From an uncultured Oscillospiraceae bacterium (GTDB lineage: Bacteria; Bacillota; Clostridia; Oscillospirales; Acutalibacteraceae): DNA of 6,166 nt. Under the pieces are notes generated by a model that ran no database searches, was not told where the DNA came from, and worked only from the letters and a program-made list of their open reading frames with translations. The stretch spans positions 1 to 6,166 of the forward strand of contig CATWUX010000132.1 in assembly GCA_958354085.1 (NCBI GenBank). Reading direction: 5' to 3'. The position numbers and the translations under genes were made by a program. Positions 1 to 5,500 of the stretch are shown one piece after another. The first letter of the stretch is position 1. Each line of letters opens with the position of its first letter.

Positions 1-549
1 AAAATCATAGAGATCGCCAATACATATGGTTCGCAAAAGGTGCTGCAGACGAAGATTGAAAAGGTGATCGAGGAAAAAGCCAAAACAGTGCTGTCCACAA
101 AATCCGCGATGGTGATTATCGAAACGCGCGGCACCATTTCCCCGCTGCTGCTGGAAGCGGTCAAGGAAATTGAAAATCACTATTATATTACCGTCAATGC
201 GGTCATTATTTACGATATTACCTTTAACGATGCGTTTGAAAACGCGGTTGAACAGAAGATGATCGCGGAACAGGAGAAGCTGAAGGCGCAGTACGATAAG
301 GAACGCGCGATCATCAAGGCGGAAGAGCAGCTGGAAGTCGCAAAGAAAGAGGCGGAGGCGGCGATTGCAAAATCCGAGGGCGATGCGGAAGCGTTGGTCA
401 TCATGCAAAACGCCTGGTCGTCGCTGTCCAAAGAAGTGAAGGATGCGATGCTGCGCCAGATGTTCTATGAAAAGTGGAACGGCGAGCTGCCGCAGGTGAT
501 GTCGGATGGCAGCTTGATCTACGATATCTCCGGCGGGAGTGCGGAATAA
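1..549 (+). CDS. SPFH/Band 7 (prohibitin-like) protein, 5'-truncated
   Basis: The reading frame is open from base 1, so the start lies upstream; 182 codons and a TAA stop are visible. The GTG at 40 is internal, since the frame continues before it without a stop and no ribosome binding site precedes it. Codons 1-80 look like the C-terminal part of an SPFH domain, ending in mixed strand/helix sequence (AVIIYDITFNDAFENAV). Codons 81-131 form a charged, Ala/Glu/Lys-rich helix of coiled-coil type (MIAEQEKLKAQYDKERAIIK), as in prohibitins and HflC/QmcA relatives. The tail carries EKWNGELPQVM, a motif I associate with clostridial SPFH proteins. Family members usually have an N-terminal membrane anchor and oligomerise into membrane scaffolds that organise lipids or proteases; the anchor would be outside the window. 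The specific role and partners cannot be told from here. Family assignment is fairly sure, subfamily is not. Confidence 0.82.
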   Translation, partial: KIIEIANTYGSQKVLQTKIEKVIEEKAKTVLSTKSAMVIIETRGTISPLLLEAVKEIENHYYITVNAVIIYDITFNDAFENAVEQKMIAEQEKLKAQYDKERAIIKAEEQLEVAKKEAEAAIAKSEGDAEALVIMQNAWSSLSKEVKDAMLRQMFYEKWNGELPQVMSDGSLIYDISGGSAE

Positions 550-600
550 TAATGCTGCAATCCCTTTTTTGACCGGATGTTCGCTGGGAGGTCTCTTGGC

Positions 601-626
601 GAAAAGTGCAAAGGAAGCGACTTTTC
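601..626 (+). other. Hairpin downstream of SPFH gene, possible weak terminator
   Basis: GAAAAGT (601-607) is the reverse complement of ACTTTTC (620-626), and GC/GC (608-609 with 617-618) can extend the stem past a one-base bulge. It lies about 50 bases after the SPFH stop and before the nagA promoter, where a terminator is expected. It has no T-run after the stem, only CCGCC, so intrinsic termination would be poor. It may be a transcript-end or stability hairpin, or chance. Confidence 0.3.
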
Positions 627-630
627 CCGC

Positions 631-673
631 CTTGTATAGGTATGGTGGATTCTTGTATACTATACCTTGTAAA
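631..673 (+). promoter_or_regulatory. Candidate operator at nagA promoter (repeats and short palindrome)
   Basis: GTATA-C-TATAC (655-665) is a perfect inverted repeat around one central base and covers the -10 box. In addition, CTTGTATA occurs at 631-638 and 652-659, exactly 21 bases apart (two helical turns), and CTTGTAAA follows at 666-673. Symmetric elements over a -10 box are typical repressor sites. Amino-sugar genes in Firmicutes are often controlled by GntR/HutC-type regulators (NagR, DasR) that bind short palindromes, and the AGGTATA half-site is loosely similar. The link to such a regulator is inference; no regulator gene is in the window. Confidence 0.35.
632..661 (+). promoter_or_regulatory. 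Likely nagA promoter
   Basis: A -10 box TATACT (656-661) matches TATAAT at five of six positions. The -35 candidate TTGTAT (632-637) keeps the TTG core and lies 18 bases upstream. Transcription would start near 668, giving a leader of about 70 bases before nagA. The weak -35 suggests low basal strength or dependence on a regulator. The position after the SPFH gene, with a large gap, supports a separate transcription unit. Confidence 0.5.
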
Positions 674-685
674 GCCATCGTATTT

Positions 686-714
686 GCCCGTGCGTGCCGT
701 CGGTGCACACGGGC
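686..714 (+). promoter_or_regulatory. Stable hairpin in nagA leader
   Basis: GCCCGTG (686-692) pairs perfectly with CACGGGC (708-714). After a C/A mismatch the helix continues with five inner pairs (two of them G-U) to a three-base loop GTC. It lies in the predicted nagA 5' leader and ends 9 bases before the ribosome binding site at 724-730. There is no T-run, so it is not a terminator. It may stabilise the transcript 5' end or affect ribosome access; I recognise no known riboswitch fold. Confidence 0.45.
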
Positions 715-737
715 CGAAGGATTAGGAGGTAAGGGAT

Positions 738-1883
738 ATGTTGTTGAAAAACGCAGTTGTGTATAATGGGGATTTTGAGCCGGTTCGCGCGGATGTCGCG
801 GTGGACGGCGAAAAGATCGCGGCTGTCGGGGCGGTTTCCGCTGTCGGGGGGGATGTGCTGGATCTGACCGGTTACACGGTGATTCCCGGTTTTGTGGATA
901 TGCATATACACGGATGCGCGGGTCATGACACCGGCGAAGCGACGCCCGAAGCACTCGAGGCCATGTCCACTTGTCTGGTCAAACGCGGCATAACATCGTT
1001 TTGCCCCACATCCATGACGCTGTCTTTTGAGGAATTACAGAAAATTTTTGCAAATGTAGACGAGCAGAAGGACAAGGTCAGCGGCGCGTACATTCACGGT
1101 ATCAACATGGAAGGCCCGTACATTGCGATGTCCAAAAAAGGAGCGCAGAACGGGGCGTTTGTCCGCAATCCGGACAAGGAGGAGTTCCGCAAGCTGTATG
1201 ACGGCTGCCATGGCTGTATCCGCATCGTTGATATCGCGCCCGAATGCGACGGCGCGGAGGAATTTATTCGCGAGGTACAGCCGTATTGCCCCGTATCCAT
1301 TGCCCATACGGCGGCGGATTACGATCAGGCGAAGGCGGGCATCGAATGGGGCGCGCGCCACGCGACACATCTGTACAACGCGATGAGCGGGCTGTCCCAC
1401 CGTGCGCCCGGCGTTGTCGGTGCGGTGTTTGAAGGGGCGCGCAGCCATGGCGTGCGTGCGGAGCTGATCTGCGACGGTTTCCACATCCATCCCGCCGCGC
1501 TGCGCATCGCTTTCTATCAGCTGGGCGAGGACAACAGCGTGATCGTGAGCGATTCCATGTGCGCCGCCGGCCATGTGGACGGCGAATACGATCTGGGCGG
1601 CCAGACGGTGTATGTGCGCGATGGCAAGGCACTGCTTGCAGACGGCACGATCGCGGCTTCTACCTCCAATATTTATGAAGAATTCAAAAATGTGGTGAAA
1701 TTTGGTATCCCGCTGAAGCAGGCCATCAAATCCGCCACCATCAATCCGGCGCGCGCGATTCGTGTGGACGCTGTTACCGGCTCGATCGAACCGGGCAAAA
1801 ATGCGGATATGGTGGTATTGGACGACCAGCTGAATATCAAGCTGGTTATGGTCAAAGGACAAATAAAGGTAAACAATCTGTAA
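738..1883 (+). CDS. nagA: N-acetylglucosamine-6-phosphate deacetylase
   Basis: Cytoplasmic metal enzyme of the amidohydrolase superfamily that converts N-acetylglucosamine-6-phosphate to glucosamine-6-phosphate and acetate, feeding amino sugars from wall recycling or uptake into glycolysis or wall synthesis. The 381 residues match the usual NagA length. Visible active-site motifs are H56-x-H58 in GFVDMHIHG, metal-ligand E125 in MEGPY, H190 in SIAHT, H211 in THLYNAM, H249/H251 in CDGFHIHP, and the catalytic aspartate D272 in IVSDSM. The C-terminus has the NPAR...GSIEPGKNADMVV pattern that returns the chain to the small beta domain. AGGAGGT (724-730) lies 7 bases before the ATG, which fixes the start. 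It appears to be a single-gene unit: nagB is not adjacent, and the next gene has its own promoter 17 bases after the nagA stop. No strong terminator is visible after nagA. Confidence 0.95.
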   Translation: MLLKNAVVYNGDFEPVRADVAVDGEKIAAVGAVSAVGGDVLDLTGYTVIPGFVDMHIHGCAGHDTGEATPEALEAMSTCLVKRGITSFCPTSMTLSFEELQKIFANVDEQKDKVSGAYIHGINMEGPYIAMSKKGAQNGAFVRNPDKEEFRKLYDGCHGCIRIVDIAPECDGAEEFIREVQPYCPVSIAHTAADYDQAKAGIEWGARHATHLYNAMSGLSHRAPGVVGAVFEGARSHGVRAELICDGFHIHPAALRIAFYQLGEDNSVIVSDSMCAAGHVDGEYDLGGQTVYVRDGKALLADGTIAASTSNIYEEFKNVVKFGIPLKQAIKSATINPARAIRVDAVTGSIEPGKNADMVVLDDQLNIKLVMVKGQIKVNNL

Positions 1884-1899
1884 CGCTTCGCGGCTTTTC

Positions 1900-1928
1900 T
1901 TGACTTCTGACGTTTTCTGCGGTATAGT
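1900..1928 (+). promoter_or_regulatory. Strong sigma-A-type promoter for the Cys-rich protein gene
   Basis: TTGACT (1900-1905) and TATAGT (1923-1928) are separated by exactly 17 bases, each matching consensus at five of six positions. The predicted start near 1935 gives a leader of about 65 bases. The -35 box begins only 17 bases after the nagA stop, so this small gene is probably well expressed and independent of nagA, though read-through is possible. Confidence 0.72.
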
Positions 1929-2001
1929 GTACTCGTATCCGTGTGGAAAACCCATGCATTTCTGAAGAGAAACGGGAATACTATTGCCGGAGGGATTTGT
2001 T

Positions 2002-2247
2002 ATGAAAGATTGCAAAACTTCAAAAATAACCTTTGTTGTCGTTTTAGCTGCCGTTGTGGCGGCTCTGACTACGGTCGTGGTAATGGTGCTGCGTGCCCGG
2101 GCGAAAAAGCGCCTCGCGGCGGATTCGTACGGCGATTGCTTTGATTATGATCTGGGTGATTGCTGCTGTGAGGAGTGCGGCTGCGGAGACGACGGCTGCT
2201 GCGATGCCGATTGCAACGGTGACGAGGAAGAACCGGAGCAGGAATAA
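2002..2247 (+). CDS. Small single-pass membrane protein with Cys- and acid-rich tail
   Basis: I do not recognise this family. The ATG at 2002 follows GGAGGG (1989-1994) by 7 bases and gives 81 residues; an in-frame TTG at 1984 lies before the binding site and is unlikely. Residues 9-30 are a hydrophobic helix rich in Val and Ala, followed by a basic patch (RARAKKR, 31-37). By the positive-inside rule the C-terminal tail would be cytoplasmic. The tail (41-81) holds nine cysteines (46, 54-56, 59, 61, 66, 67, 71), including CCC, CxC and CC clusters, among about 17 Asp/Glu residues. There is no lipobox or clear cleavage site. Such a tail could bind soft or transition metals, hold an Fe-S cluster, or be a redox sink; all of this is inference. 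A strong own promoter and a strong terminator frame it as a single-gene unit, which supports a real gene. Confidence 0.8.
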   Translation: MKDCKTSKITFVVVLAAVVAALTTVVVMVLRARAKKRLAADSYGDCFDYDLGDCCCEECGCGDDGCCDADCNGDEEEPEQE

Positions 2248-2271
2248 AAGAATATCCGCCGAAATTCGCGG

Positions 2272-2320
2272 AGAACAATATAGAAGAGGGGTTTTTGCCC
2301 CTCTTTTGTATTGTTCTTTT
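2272..2320 (+). terminator. Long-stem intrinsic terminator
   Basis: The core is AAGAGGGG (2284-2291) pairing perfectly with CCCCTCTT (2298-2305) around the loop TTTTTG. The stem continues outward without a gap: TAG (2281-2283) can pair with TTG (2306-2308) through one A-T and two G-T wobbles, then nine more perfect pairs join 2272-2280 to 2309-2317. The full stem is about 20 pairs, ended by TTTT (2317-2320). It closes the Cys-rich gene transcript 25-70 bases after its stop and insulates the pyrH operon. Confidence 0.85.
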
Positions 2321-2356
2321 CCGACCGGCGGGGGGACGTGCGTTGCTTTTTTGTAC

Positions 2357-2373
2357 AGAAGCGGCGCTTTTTT
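2357..2373 (+). terminator. Small second hairpin with T-run, possible backup terminator
   Basis: AGAAGC (2357-2362) can pair with GCTTTT (2366-2371, one G-T) around a three-base loop, and six T residues occupy 2368-2373, overlapping the stem. It would be a weak backup to the long terminator upstream. The short stem makes this uncertain. The surrounding 2321-2420 has no coding signal; a 7-base inverted repeat CCGACCG/CGGTCGG (2321-2327 and 2382-2388) brackets this hairpin. Confidence 0.3.
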
Positions 2374-2423
2374 ATTACAAACGGTCGGTCACGAAAAATT
2401 CACAGAGAATTTCCGAATATGGC

Positions 2424-2452
2424 TTTACAGAAAATTGCATATATAGTAAAAT
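2424..2452 (+). promoter_or_regulatory. Sigma-A-type promoter of the pyrH operon
   Basis: TTTACA (2424-2429) and TAAAAT (2447-2452) are 17 bases apart, each with one mismatch to consensus, in an AT-rich setting unlike the flanking coding DNA. Transcription would start near 2459, leaving a leader of about 75 bases with no clear attenuator. This fits a constitutive housekeeping promoter driving pyrH through at least dxr. Confidence 0.7.
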
Positions 2453-2533
2453 AATACGGAGCATAATATTGGAAAAATGTATTGAGCGTGTGACGGCGCT
2501 TTCGTCGCGCGCAGATGCGGGGAGGATGTTGGT

Positions 2534-3238
2534 ATGCAACCAAAATATAAACGGATCTTGCTGAAACTCAGCGGCGAGGCTATGGCGGGCGATAACAAAT
2601 TCGGCCTGGACTTTGATACGGTGCTGCATGTTTGTTCGGCAATCAAGCAATGCGTGGACGCCGGCGTGCAGGTCGCAATTGTGGTAGGCGGCGGCAACTT
2701 CTGGCGCGGACGCTCCAGCGGGAAAATGGACCGTACGCGTGCCGACCATATGGGAATGCTCGCGACAACCATCAACGCGCTTGCGCTGGCGGATGCCTTG
2801 GAACAACTGGATTGCGATGTGCGCGTGCAGACCGCCATCACGATGAATCAGATTGCGGAGCCGTATATCCGCAACCGCGCCGTGCGCCATTTGGAAAAGG
2901 GACGTGTCGTGATCTTCGGCTGCGGCACCGGTAACCCGTTCTTCTCGACCGATACGGCTTCTGCGCTGCGCGCGGCGGAGATTGAAGCCGACATTATTTT
3001 CAAAGCGAGCATGGTGGACGGCATTTACGACAGCGATCCGAAAAAGAACCCGCATGCCGTCAAGTTTGATAAGCTGAGTTATCTGGATGTGCTGAACAAG
3101 GATCTCAAAGTGATGGATTCCACCGCTGCAACCTTGTGTAAGGACAACGGACTGCCGCTTCTGGTATTTAATCTTGAGGATCCGCAGAATATTGTACGCG
3201 CTGTCAGCGGTGAGGCCATCGGCACGATTGTGGAATAA
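2534..3238 (+). CDS. pyrH: UMP kinase (uridylate kinase)
   Basis: Cytoplasmic bacterial-type UMP kinase of the amino acid kinase fold: UMP + ATP to UDP + ADP, the step that commits UMP to UTP and CTP synthesis. In the family it is hexameric, activated by GTP and inhibited by UTP. The 234 residues fit the usual length of about 240. Visible motifs: KRILLKLSGEA (6-16, ATP/phosphate loop), VVGGGNFWRGR (50-60), D71-H72-MGMLAT, TGNPFFSTDTA (132-142, UMP and nucleotide contact) and KASMVDGIYDSDP (157-169, the adenine-binding region). GGAGGA (2521-2526) lies 7 bases before the ATG. It is the first gene of the operon and is 27 bases from frr, the usual pairing. In many bacteria rpsB-tsf precede pyrH; here they are absent and a promoter is present instead. 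Confidence 0.96.
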   Translation: MQPKYKRILLKLSGEAMAGDNKFGLDFDTVLHVCSAIKQCVDAGVQVAIVVGGGNFWRGRSSGKMDRTRADHMGMLATTINALALADALEQLDCDVRVQTAITMNQIAEPYIRNRAVRHLEKGRVVIFGCGTGNPFFSTDTASALRAAEIEADIIFKASMVDGIYDSDPKKNPHAVKFDKLSYLDVLNKDLKVMDSTAATLCKDNGLPLLVFNLEDPQNIVRAVSGEAIGTIVE

Positions 3239-3265
3239 TATTAAACACATACGGAGGAATTGGGT

Positions 3266-3820
3266 ATGAATCAAGTATTTAAAACAGCGGAAGACAAGAT
3301 GAACAAATCGGTCGGCGCGCTGACGCAGGAATATGCGTCCATTCGTGCCGGACGCGCCAATCCGGGTGTGCTGGACAAGGTGCTTGTGGAGTATTACGGC
3401 GCGCCCACGCCTGTCAATCAGTTGGCGGCGGTTTCGGTACCCGAACCGCGCACGCTGCTCATTCAGCCGTGGGATAAAACCTCCCTCAAGGCAATCGAAA
3501 AGGCCATTCAGGTGTCGGATATCGGCTTGAATCCGCAGAACGACGGTTCGTCAATCCGGCTGGTTTTCCCGCCGCTGACCGAGGAACGCCGCAAAGAATT
3601 GGTCAAAGGCGTGTACAAATATTCCGAAGAGGCGAAGGTGGCGATCCGTTCCATCCGCCGCGATGCGATCGAAAAGCTCAAGGATATGAAGAAGAAAAAC
3701 GAGATCACCGAGGACGATCTGAAGGGCGCGGAAAAGCGCGTGCAGGATATGACCGACAAATTCTGCAAAGAAATTGACGAGGTTGCCGCGAAAAAAGATA
3801 AGGAAATCATGGACATCTAA
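3266..3820 (+). CDS. frr: Ribosome recycling factor
   Basis: RRF acts with EF-G to split the post-termination ribosome so that subunits can start a new round. The 184-residue length matches the family (about 185). The N-terminal helix of domain I leads into the signature SIRAGRANPGVLDKV (25-39). Domain II follows (roughly 31-104) with EYYGAPTPVNQLA, PEPRTLLIQPWD and IGLNPQNDGSSIRLVFPPLTEERR. The remaining two long helices of domain I include the conserved arginines in AIRSIRRDA and the charged, Lys/Glu-rich C-terminus. GGAGG (3253-3257) is 8 bases before the ATG at 3266; an in-frame TTG at 3260 is too close to the binding site and is not used here. It follows pyrH in the same transcript. Confidence 0.97.
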   Translation: MNQVFKTAEDKMNKSVGALTQEYASIRAGRANPGVLDKVLVEYYGAPTPVNQLAAVSVPEPRTLLIQPWDKTSLKAIEKAIQVSDIGLNPQNDGSSIRLVFPPLTEERRKELVKGVYKYSEEAKVAIRSIRRDAIEKLKDMKKKNEITEDDLKGAEKRVQDMTDKFCKEIDEVAAKKDKEIMDI

Positions 3821-3907
3821 GCGATGGCTGTTTGCCCTATTTTTGGGGAAAACACGGCGGATAGCCAAGATGTTTCCAACTTTTTTCGAATTTAAGGAGA
3901 GCACGCC

Positions 3908-4648
3908 ATGCGTTGGTTTAAAAAGAAGCCGGCAGCGGAGCTGCCCGCGGATGCCTTACCGGTGCATATCGGCATCATCATGGACGGCAACGGCCGTTGG
4001 GCAAAGCAGCGCGGTCTGCCCCGGCAGGCGGGACACGTGACCGGCGCACAGGTGTTCCGGAAAATCACGAAGCACTGTGAAAAGCGCGGTATCCGCTACC
4101 TGACCGTTTATGCGTTTTCCACGGAAAACTGGAAACGGCCGCAGGCGGAAGTGGACGCGATCATGAATCTGCTGCGCGATTACCTGCGGGAGTCGCTGAC
4201 AGATTTCAAAAAGGAAAATATCCGCACCCGCTTTTTGGGAGACCGTGCGCCGCTGGCGCCGGATATCCGGGAGCTGATGGAGGAAGCGGAGCGCTCTACG
4301 GCGGATAAAACCGGCATGTGCCTGAACATTGCGATCAATTACGGCGGCCGCCACGAAATCGTGCAGGCCGCACAGCGCATGGCGCGGGCGGCTGTGGACG
4401 GCCAACTGATTCCGGAGGAGATTTCGGAGCAGACGGTGGCGGATTATTTGTATACCGCCGGACAACCGGACGCGGATTTGATTCTGCGTCCGAGCGGGGA
4501 ATACCGCTCATCCAATTTCCTGTGCTGGCAATCCGCTTATGCGGAATATGTCTTTATGGACATTCTGTGGCCGGATTTCACGCCGGCGGATCTGGATGCG
4601 GCACTGGAAGAATACGCACGTCGTCACCGGCGTTTTGGAGGAGTTTAA
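3908..4648 (+). CDS. uppS: Isoprenyl transferase, undecaprenyl diphosphate synthase
   Basis: cis-Prenyltransferase that adds isopentenyl units to farnesyl diphosphate to make C55-PP, the lipid carrier of peptidoglycan and wall polymer precursors. The 246 residues match the family, and the catalytic residues fall at the same numbers as in the E. coli enzyme: D26 in IIMDGNGRWAK, H43, S71/N74/W75/R77 in AFSTENWKRP, R194 and R200/S202 in RPSGEYRSSNF, and E213 in AYAE, followed by LWPDF. A basic, hydrophobic N-terminus (RWFKKK) may aid membrane association. AAGGAGA (3894-3900) is 7 bases before the ATG. The 87 bases after frr contain one imperfect hairpin but no convincing terminator, so co-transcription is likely. 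The cdsA start is only 3 bases past this stop, which implies translational coupling. Confidence 0.96.
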   Translation: MRWFKKKPAAELPADALPVHIGIIMDGNGRWAKQRGLPRQAGHVTGAQVFRKITKHCEKRGIRYLTVYAFSTENWKRPQAEVDAIMNLLRDYLRESLTDFKKENIRTRFLGDRAPLAPDIRELMEEAERSTADKTGMCLNIAINYGGRHEIVQAAQRMARAAVDGQLIPEEISEQTVADYLYTAGQPDADLILRPSGEYRSSNFLCWQSAYAEYVFMDILWPDFTPADLDAALEEYARRHRRFGGV

Positions 4649-4651
4649 GCC

Positions 4652-5479
4652 TTGAAATCACGTATCATCACCGGTTTGGTGGGCAGCGTATTGGCGCTGG
4701 TTGTATTGCTGTGCCCGTACCCGTTTTTGCTCAATGTGGCGATGGCGGTTATTTGTGCGTTGGCGATGTACGAAATCCTGATCGTGACGCGTTTTGTCAA
4801 TCACCGCGGCCTGATGGCGGGAGCGGTGGTCTTTGCCATGACAACGCCGTTTTTCTTTTTCGGAGAAAGCCGCACGCCGGCGCTGATGATCCTGCTGGCC
4901 TATGTGCTGTTTTTGGCGGTTATGCAGATTGCCTATCACGAGACGCTGGCTGTGGAGCGCACGGGATTTGTGTTTTTTGTATCCATAATCGTGCCGATTG
5001 CGCTTTCCTGTATGGCGTATCTGCGCCCGTATAAGCATGGCCTTTTCTACGTGTTTCTGGTTATTATCATGCCATGGCTGTGCGATATCGGAGCCTATTT
5101 TATCGGAACGTTTCTCGGCAAGCATAAGCTGTGCCCTTCCATCAGCCCGAAAAAGACAGTCGAGGGACTGGTCGGCGGATTTTTGATCTCGATCGCCAGC
5201 AGCGTGCTGGCGGCGTGGCTGTATCAAATTCTGGCGCTGGACGGTACCGGCGAAGCGGTGAGCTTGTGGCAGGTGGCGCTGCTGGCTTTGGCTTGTGCGC
5301 CGCTTTCGGTCATGGGCGATCTGTTCGCCTCCATCATTAAGCGGCAATGCCGCGTGAAGGATTTCGGACACATCATTCCGGGACACGGCGGTATCATGGA
5401 TCGGTTCGACAGTATTATTTTTGTGGCGCCGGTGATGTTTATTCTTGTGCAGTATCTGCCGCTCGTGTACCCCGTTTAA
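4652..5479 (+). CDS. cdsA: Phosphatidate cytidylyltransferase (CDP-diglyceride synthase)
   Basis: Integral membrane enzyme making CDP-diacylglycerol from phosphatidate and CTP, the precursor of all major phospholipids. The 275 residues contain about eight hydrophobic segments (near 5-24, 26-46, 53-70, 77-95, 104-122, 131-152, 173-194, 206-222, 254-270). The family signature is complete at 227-253: S227, K230-R231, K236-D237, H245-G246-G247, D250-R251, D253, the metal and substrate site. CDIGAYFIG (144-152) and SPKKTVEG (165-172) are also conserved. The start is TTG, 8 bases after GGAGGAG (4637-4643), which lies inside the end of uppS; no nearby ATG competes, and residues MKSRIITG match normal N-termini. 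It relies on CTP derived from the UMP kinase product, although that link is shared by all genes using CTP. Confidence 0.95.
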   Translation: MKSRIITGLVGSVLALVVLLCPYPFLLNVAMAVICALAMYEILIVTRFVNHRGLMAGAVVFAMTTPFFFFGESRTPALMILLAYVLFLAVMQIAYHETLAVERTGFVFFVSIIVPIALSCMAYLRPYKHGLFYVFLVIIMPWLCDIGAYFIGTFLGKHKLCPSISPKKTVEGLVGGFLISIASSVLAAWLYQILALDGTGEAVSLWQVALLALACAPLSVMGDLFASIIKRQCRVKDFGHIIPGHGGIMDRFDSIIFVAPVMFILVQYLPLVYPV

Positions 5480-5483
5480 AACT

Positions 5484-5500
5484 AGGAGGCGGTTTCTATT
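5484..5500 (+). promoter_or_regulatory. dxr ribosome binding site pointing to an ATT start
   Basis: AGGAGG (5484-5489) is followed after 8 bases by ATT (5498-5500) in the dxr frame. The in-frame stop TAG at 5483-5485 overlaps the binding site, so translation must start after it. Between that stop and the GTG at 5531 there is no ATG, GTG or TTG codon in frame; the only start-like codons are ATT (5498), ATA (5504) and CTG (5528). Confidence 0.6.

Noticed and set aside
539..766. Small forward frame between SPFH gene and nagA
   Set aside because: It begins inside the SPFH gene, runs through the nagA promoter, leader hairpin and binding site into nagA, and has no binding site of its own.
1884..1899. 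Terminator directly after nagA
   Set aside because: Only a 3-base stem (CGC/GCG) is found before TTTTCTT, too weak to call.
1035..2015. Long reverse-strand open frame opposite nagA (326 codons)
   Set aside because: It is antisense to a clear nagA, covers the strong promoter at 1900-1928, and its protein has no recognisable motif; GC-biased codons of nagA create the open antisense frame.
2375..3274. Long reverse-strand open frame opposite pyrH (299 codons)
   Set aside because: It lies opposite a complete UMP kinase, and the translation is His/Arg-rich and low in family-like pattern, typical of an antisense shadow.
3829..3855. Imperfect hairpin between frr and uppS as a terminator
   Set aside because: Pairing is broken by a mismatch, and no T-run follows the stem; uppS shows no separate promoter, so read-through is more likely.
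4318..5034. Forward frame spanning the uppS-cdsA junction (238 codons)
   Set aside because: It overlaps the catalytic region of uppS and the start of cdsA in another frame and has no ribosome binding site or family motif.
4658..5386. Reverse-strand open frame opposite cdsA (242 codons)
   Set aside because: The product is very rich in Arg, Gln and His because it mirrors hydrophobic codons of a membrane protein; no binding site or motif supports it.
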